Below, one piece after another: positions 31,069 through 38,306 of a stretch of DNA of 38,306 nt. The notes beneath the pieces are model-generated. The model searched no databases. It was not told the DNA's origin and saw only the letters and a list, made by a program, of their open reading frames with translations. The translations under genes were made by a program, and so were the position numbers. Location of the stretch: positions 1 through 38,306 of the forward strand of contig CACZJR010000037.1 in NCBI GenBank assembly GCA_902781545.1, read 5' to 3'. This DNA comes from an uncultured Spirochaetales bacterium. Lineage in GTDB: Bacteria; Spirochaetota; Spirochaetia; Sphaerochaetales; Sphaerochaetaceae. Every line of letters begins with the position of its first letter. Position 1 is the first letter of the stretch.

Positions 31069-31980
31069 ATGCAGAAGAAACAGAAAACAATCACTCTGGG
31101 TCACAGCGGCATGGTCGATACCCATACACCTATAGAGAAGGTCGTGGATGCCGTGATCATCTTCTTCATGGCGCTGGTGGCGTTTGCGAGTGTTGTGCCT
31201 CTCTGGCATACGCTTGTGAGCTCTCTCTCAGACGGAAAGACACTGATGCAGCATGAGGGACTTGTCCTCTTCCCCGTGGGAAAGATCAATCTGGAAGGTT
31301 ACAAGCTGACATTCAGGGATTCCTCCATCATGAAGGGTTACCTGAACACACTGCTTTATGTGATAGGCAATGTGGCCATAGGAACAGTGCTCAACGTCCT
31401 TGGCGGCTATGTGCTGAGCAGGAGGACCAAGCTCAAGTCACCGCTGACGGCATTTGTCGTGTTCACGATGATCTTCACCGGCGGAACGGTACCTCTTTAC
31501 ATGGTCTGCCGAAGCCTCGGAATGGTCGGAACCAGATGGGCTATCATACTGCCGCACTGCACGAACGCTTCGTTCATAATCATGTCCGTCAAGGCATTCG
31601 AGTCCGTGCCGAAATCAACTGAAGAGGCGGCGCGCATTGACGGAGCAGGACATTTCAGGGTCATTTTCCAGGTCATGTTCCCGCAGTGCTTCAGCTTCTT
31701 CCTTGTCACAATGGTCAACACGGCCATCATCGCATGGAACGCATGGTTGTCCGCAGCCATCTATATCCCGACAGACAAGGGCAAGTGGCCGTTGCAGCTC
31801 TGGATCAAGGAGCTTGTGGCGAACAACGCGGAATTCATGAACTGGTCAAATCCGAACTATTCGAGATATCTGGTGCAGTACTGCGTCATCTCAATAGCGA
31901 CGTTGCCGCTGATCATGGCATTCCCGCTCTTCATCAAGAGGCTGGAGAAGGGTATGGCACAGGGAGCGGAGAAGGGCTGA
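31069..31980 (+). CDS. ABC transporter permease, YtcP/AraQ type
   Basis: A 303-residue inner-membrane protein, partner of the previous permease. VVDAVIIFFMALVAFASVVP is the first helix, FRDSSIMKGYLNTLLYVIGN the typical motif after the periplasmic segment, and EEAARIDGAGHFRVIFQVMF the EAA loop. It carries the usual FIMSVKAFESVPKS-type stretch of carbohydrate permeases of the CUT1 class. GAGGAGGG lies just before ATG 31069, overlapping the LplB stop, so the two are coupled. Confidence 0.93.
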   Translation: MQKKQKTITLGHSGMVDTHTPIEKVVDAVIIFFMALVAFASVVPLWHTLVSSLSDGKTLMQHEGLVLFPVGKINLEGYKLTFRDSSIMKGYLNTLLYVIGNVAIGTVLNVLGGYVLSRRTKLKSPLTAFVVFTMIFTGGTVPLYMVCRSLGMVGTRWAIILPHCTNASFIIMSVKAFESVPKSTEEAARIDGAGHFRVIFQVMFPQCFSFFLVTMVNTAIIAWNAWLSAAIYIPTDKGKWPLQLWIKELVANNAEFMNWSNPNYSRYLVQYCVISIATLPLIMAFPLFIKRLEKGMAQGAEKG

Positions 31981-32035
31981 TCTTCCCGCTCATCAATCTA
32001 GGAAAACCTAAAGTACAAGACTTTTGGAGGATATT

Positions 32036-33229
32036 ATGAAAAAAAACAGAATCGCAGCAATCGTGATCCTTGCAGTGGCAATGATCTTCGGTATCGCATC
32101 CTGCTCAAAGGGTGCAAGCTCAACAACAAGCTCCACAGCCAAAGAGGCTGCGGCCGCAACAACAGCTGCTTCTTCAGCAGCAACCGCTCCCGCAGCAGCA
32201 CCGGCCCCGGCAAAGGAACTCACAATCGATGAGAAGCTCATTGCGGACCAGTGGTGCTATAAGTTCTCCGCCGAGGGTTATGGCGACTTCGCATTCTTCT
32301 TCAAGTTCTATGAGGCTGATCCTGTCCTTGGCAAGGTCTATTATGCAGGACTCTCAAACAACAGGCAGAACTTCGCAGGAACCTATGACCTGGTCAAGGA
32401 GCCTTATGCTTACAAGGCATACAACACCAGAGAGGAGGAGCAGGCTGATAACGAGCATGTGAACTACTCAGCTGTCGGAACAGCAGAGTACACAGTCATC
32501 CTGAAGGACTGGGACGGAAACGAGACCGGAAGAATGGGATTCGACGGTGAGAAGCTCATCAACGCACAGGACAAGAACACAGCCAAGATCTATGCATCCG
32601 GCTCAACTCCGTTCGTCTACAACAAGAACACCGGCGCATTCGATCAGACAATCGCAGGCGAGATGCCTATCCCGGTATTCGAGTATGTGGCTGACGATGA
32701 TGTCACATCCACTGTCCAGGTCAACCACAACCACACATACACAGATCTTGTCGCGGCGATGGTCGAGGGAAAATGGGCGGCGACACAGGCTGCTGACGGT
32801 GCGATCACATTCGAGTTCACACCGAACGACTCATCCGACACACCTGCCACACTGGTCGTAGCGGCTGACAAGGCAACGGCAGTTTACACTGCAAAGGGTG
32901 AGGATCCGATCAACATGAGCGTCCCGAAGCCGGCAGTGACTGTCGAGCATACCTTCGAGGGAACAAGCCCGACCTCATACGGCAAGGATGCCACTCTTGT
33001 CATCGAGTGTCTCAGCGACGGCACATTCTCTCTCAAGGGAACAGTCTTCGGACAGACCATGGAGTTCGACAAGGGAACCTGGTCAGTCAACGCAGCCCAT
33101 AAGTTCACATTCAACTGTGACAAGGCAGGTACACTCGAAAGTGCAATCGTAGGCAGAGAGGTACATCTGGTCTACAAGCAGGGCGGAACAGCTCTCGGAG
33201 ATCTCTCATCTGAGATGGTTCACAAATAA
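32036..33229 (+). CDS. Lipoprotein with Ala/Thr/Pro linker, unknown function
   Basis: A 397-residue lipoprotein. The signal peptide ends in lipobox IASC (C23). Residues 24-60 are a low-complexity Ala/Ser/Thr/Pro linker that would lift the folded part off the membrane. The rest is beta-rich: DQWCYKFSAEGYGDFAFFFK near the start and GTWSVNAAHKFTFNCDKAG near the end suggest two lipocalin-like or META-like barrels, without a clear family. TTGGAGG lies five bases before the ATG. Position directly after the permeases suggests an accessory surface protein for substrate capture. Confidence 0.8.
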   Translation: MKKNRIAAIVILAVAMIFGIASCSKGASSTTSSTAKEAAAATTAASSAATAPAAAPAPAKELTIDEKLIADQWCYKFSAEGYGDFAFFFKFYEADPVLGKVYYAGLSNNRQNFAGTYDLVKEPYAYKAYNTREEEQADNEHVNYSAVGTAEYTVILKDWDGNETGRMGFDGEKLINAQDKNTAKIYASGSTPFVYNKNTGAFDQTIAGEMPIPVFEYVADDDVTSTVQVNHNHTYTDLVAAMVEGKWAATQAADGAITFEFTPNDSSDTPATLVVAADKATAVYTAKGEDPINMSVPKPAVTVEHTFEGTSPTSYGKDATLVIECLSDGTFSLKGTVFGQTMEFDKGTWSVNAAHKFTFNCDKAGTLESAIVGREVHLVYKQGGTALGDLSSEMVHK

Positions 33230-33246
33230 TTGAATCGGATAGTTTG

Positions 33247-33273
33247 TTTGGGCCATCGCAATGATGGCCCAAA
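33247..33273 (+). terminator. GC-rich hairpin after the lipoprotein gene
   Basis: TTTGGGCCATC (33247-33257) pairs perfectly with GATGGCCCAAA (33263-33273) over a 5-base loop. The stem is strong, but only a short CTTTAAA follows, so it could terminate partially or protect the upstream message. The next gene starts 29 bases later in the same direction. Confidence 0.55.
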
Positions 33274-33301
33274 CTTTAAATGATTAACAGGAATAATCAG
33301 T

Positions 33302-34705
33302 ATGGAAACAGATAGAAGCTATTATGTTGAACCTTCAAGAAAGACTCCTGTGATCAGGACGGATGTCCTTGTCGCCGGTGCGGGAACAGCAGGTCTTATT
33401 GCCGCGGTAGCGGCGGCCAGAACCGGAGCGAAGGTACTTCTTGTCGAGAAGCTTCCTGTTCCAGGCGGGACACTCACCAACGGAGGGATAGGCTTCAACG
33501 CGTACTATTCGCAGGAGACCCCTGAGGGTGACGTCTCGCGCCGCATTGTCGGCGGACTGGCCTATGAGCTTGCGCAGCGCCTTGAGATCACAGGTTATTC
33601 CACGGGTTTCCGGCCGGTGAGGAATGACCATTACAGGATACCGCACAGGTTCATGGCCGATCATGAGGCCCTGAAGGCCGTTGCGTCGGAGATGCTGATG
33701 GAGGCGGGAGTCGAGGTCCTGCTTCAGACATTCCTCTCTGATGTTGTGTTTGAGGACGGTAAGATACAGGCCGTCATGATAGAGAACAAGGACGGCAGAA
33801 GCGCCGTCATGGCAAAACAGTACATAGATGCCACCGGAGACGGTGACATAGCACATAGAATCGGTCTGGAGCAGAGACCGCTCTGGCAGGATTACGACAA
33901 GGTCTGCGGAGGGCCCACAGGTCTGGTCTTCGGCATGGCTGGAATAGACTTCGACAGGGCTGTGGCTGAGAACGGCGGGGCATTCATGCAGATGTCGGAG
34001 AAGATGGGACCTGATGGCGGAAACCTGGGAATGCACCGCTATGCGTTCGCGCATAAGGCAAAGCCGGACCGTTACCCCCTGATGAACAGGATAGACATCA
34101 ACTTCTTCACCTCATTCCAGGGGCTGCATGAGGGAGAGGCCACTTACATCAACAACTCAAAGGCTCCCAAGATAGACAGCACGAACGCACGTGACTACAG
34201 CCTTGCAGAGATGACGATGAGATCCCGCATCATGCAGATGGCATCGGCACTGAAGGCTGAGGTGCCCGGATTCGAGAACTCCTATGTCAACTGGGCCTCG
34301 GTCCAACTCGGAGTGAGGGCATCCAATATCACGACATGCGACTACATGATGACGCAGGAGGATATCACGGAGGCCAGGAGATTCGAGGATGAGATAGGCC
34401 TGTATGCCTTCCATGACTTTGCCCCGAAGCATGCTGAGCTCTTCTGTAAGAGCCCAGGCTTCTATGGTCTTCCGTACAGGATGCTCCTTCCGGTAGGAGC
34501 GGACAACCTTCTCATGGCCGGACGTAGCGTGACATATGACATCAATGCCCATATGTCCACAAGGAACACCGTCTGCTGCATGGAGATGGGGCAAGCCGCG
34601 GGCATTGCTGCAGCAATGTGCGCGGAGAAGGAAATCGGCACCAGAGATTTGGATTACAGGGATCTCAGGGCAAAGCTGATAGAGTCCGGAGTGATTCTTA
34701 CTTGA
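33302..34705 (+). CDS. FAD-dependent oxidoreductase (FAD_oxidored family)
   Basis: A 467-residue flavoprotein. DVLVAGAGTAGLIAAVAAAR (21-40) is the GxGxxG FAD fold, with E49 for ribose binding, and PVPGGTLTNGGIGFNAYYSQ is the conserved loop of PF12831 FAD-dependent oxidoreductases. QYIDATGDGDIAHRIG is the second nucleotide contact, and LLMAGRSVTYDINAHMSTRN the C-terminal flavin motif. Members occur with glycoside or uronate utilisation genes and oxidise or reduce sugar- or acid-like compounds; the substrate is not known. It precedes the GH2 gene by seven bases, so both act on the same substrate. Confidence 0.9.
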   Translation: METDRSYYVEPSRKTPVIRTDVLVAGAGTAGLIAAVAAARTGAKVLLVEKLPVPGGTLTNGGIGFNAYYSQETPEGDVSRRIVGGLAYELAQRLEITGYSTGFRPVRNDHYRIPHRFMADHEALKAVASEMLMEAGVEVLLQTFLSDVVFEDGKIQAVMIENKDGRSAVMAKQYIDATGDGDIAHRIGLEQRPLWQDYDKVCGGPTGLVFGMAGIDFDRAVAENGGAFMQMSEKMGPDGGNLGMHRYAFAHKAKPDRYPLMNRIDINFFTSFQGLHEGEATYINNSKAPKIDSTNARDYSLAEMTMRSRIMQMASALKAEVPGFENSYVNWASVQLGVRASNITTCDYMMTQEDITEARRFEDEIGLYAFHDFAPKHAELFCKSPGFYGLPYRMLLPVGADNLLMAGRSVTYDINAHMSTRNTVCCMEMGQAAGIAAAMCAEKEIGTRDLDYRDLRAKLIESGVILT

Positions 34706-34712
34706 GGCGGAT

Positions 34713-36932
34713 ATGAGGAAAGAACGTATTCTTGGAGGATATTGGGATTTTTACAAGGGGTGCGGAAGCCTCTCCGACATATCAGGCATATGTCCGAAGG
34801 CCGTCACTATTCCACACACTTGGAACAACCTTGACGGACAGGACGGAGGAAACGACTACTTCAGGGGAAAATGCTGTTACATAAAGAGATTCCCCAGGCC
34901 TGCATTCGAGGCATCACAGCAGCTGTATGTCGAGTTCGGAGCCGTCAATGCCAGTGCAGAGGTGCTTTTCAACGGAGAACATATCGCGTCCCATGATGGC
35001 GGTTACTCGGCTTTCCAGGTGAGGATAGACCAGCTTCTCAGGGACAATAATGAGCTTGTCGTATTCGCAGACAACGGCGTAAATGACCGCGTATACCCCC
35101 AGAACGCGGACTTCACGTTCTATGGTGGCATCTACAGGGAAGTCAGGCTCATCTGCGTGGAGAAAGCCCATTTTGATTTCGGCAGATACGGCGGACATGG
35201 CGTGAGACTGACTCCGGTCGTTGACGGGACGTCGGGAAGACTTGAGGCCAAGGCATGGGTAAACGGCAGATATGACAGCGTCAGGTTCACCGTTTATGAC
35301 GGCAAAAACAGGGTCGTCTCCGCAGAAGGGCTGAGATGCGAGATGACAATACGTGATGTCCGTCTTTGGGACGGTCTGAATGATCCGTTCCTGTACCGTG
35401 TCACGGCAGAGCTCATCGTTGATGATGAGGTTGTGGACAGCCTTGAATATGAGATAGGCTTCAGGACCTTCACGTTTGATGCGGACAGAGGCTTCCTCCT
35501 TAACGGAAAGAGCTATCCTCTCAGGGGAGTATCCAGGCATCAGGACAGACTCAACATAGGCAATGCCCTGACAAGGAAGATGCACGAGGAGGATCTCGCC
35601 CTGATCCTGGAGGTCGGCGCCAACTCAATCAGGCTCGCCCATTACCAGCATGACCAGTACTTCTATCACCTTTGCGACAAGGCAGGCATTGTCTGCTGGG
35701 CTGAGATCCCATACATAACCAAGCACATGGAGAACGGCTTTGACAACACCATGAGCCAGCTCTCCGAGCTTATAGAGCAATGCTACAACCATACCTGCAT
35801 TGCCTGCTGGGGAATCTCCAATGAGATCACCGCAGGAGGCAACAGCGAGGAGCTTTACAGGAACAACCTGGCCATGTATGAGAGATGCCACAAGATGGAC
35901 GGAACCAGACAGGTGGCCATGGCTCATGCGTTCATGCTGCCGATAGACGACAAGGTCGTGTCGCTCCCGGACATCGCCGGATACAACCTCTACTACGGCT
36001 GGTATCTCGGGGAGATGGAAGGAAACGGTCATTTCCTCGATTCCTGCCACAAGGCTCATCCGGAACTCCCTATCGGGCTTACGGAGTTCGGCTGCGACGC
36101 CAACCCGAAGATACAGACATCAAATCCGGTGAAGAGCGATTACTCGGAGCAGTATCAGGCCATGTTCCATGAGTTCATGTGCTCTGAGATCGATAAGCGC
36201 CCGTATCTGTGGGGGACCTATATCTGGAACATGTTCGACTTCGCGGCCGATGCCCGTGATGAGGGCGGAACCAAGGGAAAGAACTGCAAGGGCCTTGTAA
36301 CATTTGACAGGAAGCTTAAGAAGGACAGTTTCTATGCGGTCAAGGCCTGGTACTCAAAGGAGCCTTTCGTGCATATAGCCGGGAGGCGGTATGTGGACAG
36401 ATGCGAGGATGTCACCGCAGTCACTGTCTATTCGAACCAGAATGAGGTCGAGCTTATTGCAAACGGCATGAGCCTGGGCAAGAAGACAGGACAGCACAGC
36501 TTCAGGTTCGATGTGCGTCTTGACGGCGAGATGGAGCTTGAGGCCAGATCAGGAGACCTCAGTGACAGGATCAGTATCAGAAGGGTCCCGGAACCTAACA
36601 GAAGCTATATCCTTGCCGAGACTGCGGAGATAGCGAACTGGTATGAGGGCCTGAACCTTGTGGTGAGGGACGGATATCTCTCCGTCCATGACACAGTGGG
36701 AACCATCATCGGGACAGCTGAGGGACGTGTTCTCTTCTATGAGCTCATGAGGCAGCGCGAGGGCAACCAGGCCGAGGGGATTGCCTCTCAGGTGAAGATG
36801 ACCGAGCAGATGATGGAGATGACAATGAAGGACATACAGCTTTCCGAGGTCCTGCGGAGATCAAAGTTCAATGATGATTACATCAGGGAAATCAACGGGA
36901 AGCTGAACAAGATAGCAAGGAGTGCCGAATGA
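34713..36932 (+). CDS. Glycoside hydrolase family 2 protein
   Basis: A 739-residue GH2 enzyme without signal peptide. Residues 30-150 are the sugar-binding jelly roll (VTIPHTWNN, DYFRGKCCYIKRF), 150-255 an immunoglobulin-like sandwich, and 256-560 the TIM barrel. The acid/base glutamate is E371 in CWGISNEITAGG and the nucleophile E458 in IGLTEFGCDA. GH2 enzymes hydrolyse beta-galactosides, beta-glucuronides or beta-mannosides; which one is not readable. The C-terminal 100 residues (rich in methionine and charged helices, such as KMTEQMMEMTMKDIQLSEVL) do not look like the usual beta domain. The stop overlaps the DUF1116 start (ATGA), showing close coupling. Confidence 0.92.
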   Translation: MRKERILGGYWDFYKGCGSLSDISGICPKAVTIPHTWNNLDGQDGGNDYFRGKCCYIKRFPRPAFEASQQLYVEFGAVNASAEVLFNGEHIASHDGGYSAFQVRIDQLLRDNNELVVFADNGVNDRVYPQNADFTFYGGIYREVRLICVEKAHFDFGRYGGHGVRLTPVVDGTSGRLEAKAWVNGRYDSVRFTVYDGKNRVVSAEGLRCEMTIRDVRLWDGLNDPFLYRVTAELIVDDEVVDSLEYEIGFRTFTFDADRGFLLNGKSYPLRGVSRHQDRLNIGNALTRKMHEEDLALILEVGANSIRLAHYQHDQYFYHLCDKAGIVCWAEIPYITKHMENGFDNTMSQLSELIEQCYNHTCIACWGISNEITAGGNSEELYRNNLAMYERCHKMDGTRQVAMAHAFMLPIDDKVVSLPDIAGYNLYYGWYLGEMEGNGHFLDSCHKAHPELPIGLTEFGCDANPKIQTSNPVKSDYSEQYQAMFHEFMCSEIDKRPYLWGTYIWNMFDFAADARDEGGTKGKNCKGLVTFDRKLKKDSFYAVKAWYSKEPFVHIAGRRYVDRCEDVTAVTVYSNQNEVELIANGMSLGKKTGQHSFRFDVRLDGEMELEARSGDLSDRISIRRVPEPNRSYILAETAEIANWYEGLNLVVRDGYLSVHDTVGTIIGTAEGRVLFYELMRQREGNQAEGIASQVKMTEQMMEMTMKDIQLSEVLRRSKFNDDYIREINGKLNKIARSAE

Positions 36933-38182
36933 CGGTTGAAGAGAGAATCAATCAGGCAAATGACAGGGTGATGGAGCTGTTTCTCAGTGCCCAGCCCGTA
37001 TGGACGGATGTAAGACCCGCAATAGAGGTTGTCCCGGGGATGAGGAAGAACCTGATACTCCATCCGGGTCCTCCTATCGACAAGGACAACATTGTGTTCC
37101 CGCTTAAGAACTCCATAAGCGGTGCGGCTGTCCATGAAGGTTTGGCCGGGACTGTGGAGGAGGCATGGCAGAAGGTCCTGTCAGGTGAGATCGAGATAGC
37201 TCCTGCTCAGGACTATCACTGCGGCTGTGCCGCTGCAATGGTCATGTCCGCCTCAATGCCTGTCATAGTGGTGGAGGACAAAAACGGGGGAGGAAAGGGC
37301 TTCAGCACACCTCATCCGGGCCCGAAACCCAAGGTCCTGAGATGGGGCCTCTATGATGCCGAGGTCGAGGAGGACCTGAGGCATTTCAGGGATGTCTACT
37401 GTCCTGCACTGGGAGAGGCCGTCCGCGCAAGCGGCGGAATAGATGTCAAGGGCATTCTGTCCAAGACCGCCGGAATGGGTGATGAGAACCACAACAGGCA
37501 GCCTGCAGGCTCCATGTGCTGTGCACTGACACTGGCACCTTATCTCATTGACACATGCTCTGACAAACAGGTCATCAAGGACTTCCTTGCAAACGACCGC
37601 TTCTTCCTCAACCCGGTCATGGCCGTTGCCCTGGCTGTGGTTGACTCCGCAAAGAAGATCAGGGACTCAACCGTGATGGTTGCAATGGGCGGAAACGGCG
37701 AGGACTTCGGGATCCAGGTCGCGGGAACCGGCAACAGGTGGTACACGACACAGGCCCCGTACATAGACGGGACCATGCTCAAGCCTTCCTACACACGTGC
37801 CGACCAGCTCAGGTACATGGGTGACAGTTGTGTCACGGAGGTCTACGGTTTCGGCGGAATGTGCGCTATTGCCGGCCCGATGTACATGAAGCTCACGGGA
37901 TCCTCCTTCCAGGAGGCCATTGACAGGACGGAGAAGGCCAGAAGGGTCTCACTTGGAGAGCATACCTTTGCTCCGGTGCCATGGGATAACTACAGGGGCC
38001 AGCCTGTCGGAGTCGATGTCAGAAAGGTTGTGGGCTACAACGTGCTTCCGATCAGCCATGGCGGTTCCGGACTCAAGACCGGAGGCCAGGCGGGAGCAGG
38101 TGCGGCGGAGCTTCCCATTGACTGCTTCAAGAAAGCCCTGCTCGGGGTTGCCCGTGACATGGGCATTGTGAAGGAGGGCTGA
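36929..38182 (+). CDS. DUF1116 family protein, AllG-like
   Basis: A 417-residue protein of the DUF1116 family (PF06545), the family of E. coli YlbE, reported as AllG, one of three subunits of oxamate carbamoyltransferase (AllFGH). Family motifs include LHPGPPIDKDNIVFPLKNSI, APAQDYHCGCAAAMVMSASM, KGFSTPHPGPKPKVLRWGLY, GMGDENHNRQPAGSMCCALT and AMGGNGEDFGIQVAGTGNRW. In allantoin breakdown the complex turns oxalurate into oxamate and carbamoyl phosphate. Here it overlaps a GH2 gene rather than allantoin genes, so the substrate may differ. GH2 stop and this ATG share ATGA. Confidence 0.9.
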   Translation: MTVEERINQANDRVMELFLSAQPVWTDVRPAIEVVPGMRKNLILHPGPPIDKDNIVFPLKNSISGAAVHEGLAGTVEEAWQKVLSGEIEIAPAQDYHCGCAAAMVMSASMPVIVVEDKNGGGKGFSTPHPGPKPKVLRWGLYDAEVEEDLRHFRDVYCPALGEAVRASGGIDVKGILSKTAGMGDENHNRQPAGSMCCALTLAPYLIDTCSDKQVIKDFLANDRFFLNPVMAVALAVVDSAKKIRDSTVMVAMGGNGEDFGIQVAGTGNRWYTTQAPYIDGTMLKPSYTRADQLRYMGDSCVTEVYGFGGMCAIAGPMYMKLTGSSFQEAIDRTEKARRVSLGEHTFAPVPWDNYRGQPVGVDVRKVVGYNVLPISHGGSGLKTGGQAGAGAAELPIDCFKKALLGVARDMGIVKEG

Positions 38183-38183
38183 G

Positions 38184-38306
38184 ATGCAGGTTTACTCCAA
38201 GATAGACAGGAACAGGTATGTCGATTCACTTGAGACCCTGTTCATGACAGCTGTCATCAATTCCCAGGAAGGTGTTGAGGTCGGCTTTGCGGCAATGGCA
38301 AAGGCC
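38184..38306 (+). CDS. FdrA/AllF-like protein, N-terminus (partial)
   Basis: The first 41 residues before the window edge read MQVYSKIDRNRYVDSLETLF, then MTAVINSQEGVEVGFAAMAK. The pattern of a short strand, YxDSxxLMxxSxxL...GVxxAxVxMAT fits the N-terminus of FdrA (AllF), an acyl-CoA-synthetase-like protein and partner of DUF1116 proteins. AAGGAGGGC precedes the ATG, which follows the DUF1116 stop by one base. Adjacent position is the main support, since only a short stretch is available. Confidence 0.75.
   Translation, partial: MQVYSKIDRNRYVDSLETLFMTAVINSQEGVEVGFAAMAKA

Noticed and set aside
1-38306. tRNA, rRNA or riboswitch
   Set aside because: I looked in the intergenic gaps and saw no cloverleaf with TTCGA-type T-loop and no known riboswitch core; a covariance search would be needed to exclude weak cases.

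Overview
The window looks like the chromosome of an anaerobic, host- or sediment-associated bacterium. GC content is moderate, arginine codons AGG/AGA are heavily used, ribosome binding sites are strong GGAGG-type, and lipoproteins carry classical lipoboxes. The sugar importer pairs LplB- and YtcP-type permeases with a large lipoprotein binding protein and has no ATPase nearby. A Sphaerochaeta-like spirochaete is my best guess, but a clostridial relative is not excluded; no rRNA or other marker gene is present to settle it.

Left part (1-11,000) is accessory and decaying. It opens with the tail of a sensor kinase and a small membrane protein, then a tocopherol-cyclase-like protein and a carboxymuconolactone-decarboxylase/cupin fusion. 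From 2.7 to 6.4 kb intact genes (DUF4256, Fic, Nudix) are mixed with at least seven gene remnants: a GNAT tail, a frameshifted Nudix copy, a Fic tail, an RlmD-like tail, a phosphoesterase, DUF1810 and a TetR tail. The A/T-rich fic gene is bracketed by matching TCCAAATAAT palindromes. Next come a lipase-like protein, a 53-residue orphan, ACT, DUF1801 and tandem-GNAT proteins, a broken antiporter, and a noncoding stretch with three inverted repeats spaced exactly 73 nt apart.

Middle part (11,100-17,265) is a compact plus-strand run: antibiotic-biosynthesis monooxygenase, flavin reductase, glutaredoxin, DUF1848 iron-sulfur protein, zinc-type macrodomain, class M sirtuin, second flavin reductase, nitroreductase and GNAT. 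The macrodomain and sirtuin overlap. This is a protein ADP-ribosylation writer/eraser pair set among redox enzymes, without the GcvH-L and LplA2 partners of the characterised operons. It is followed by a 2-hydroxyacid dehydrogenase and a MATE pump broken by an internal deletion, next to its probable TetR regulator and operator.

Right part (20,226-38,306) is a catabolic locus. An AraC regulator diverges from a membrane-anchored PKD-containing esterase. A hairpin then precedes a long run: 2-hydroxyacid dehydrogenase, tartronate-semialdehyde reductase-like protein, GHL6-type putative glycosidase, sugar-type ABC importer (binding protein and two permeases), Ala-rich lipoprotein, FAD oxidoreductase, GH2 glycosidase, a DUF1116 protein (AllG-like) and the start of an FdrA/AllF-like protein. 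The last two resemble subunits of oxamate carbamoyltransferase of allantoin breakdown, yet here they are coupled to glycoside uptake and cleavage. That combination is the best candidate for an undescribed pathway in the window.
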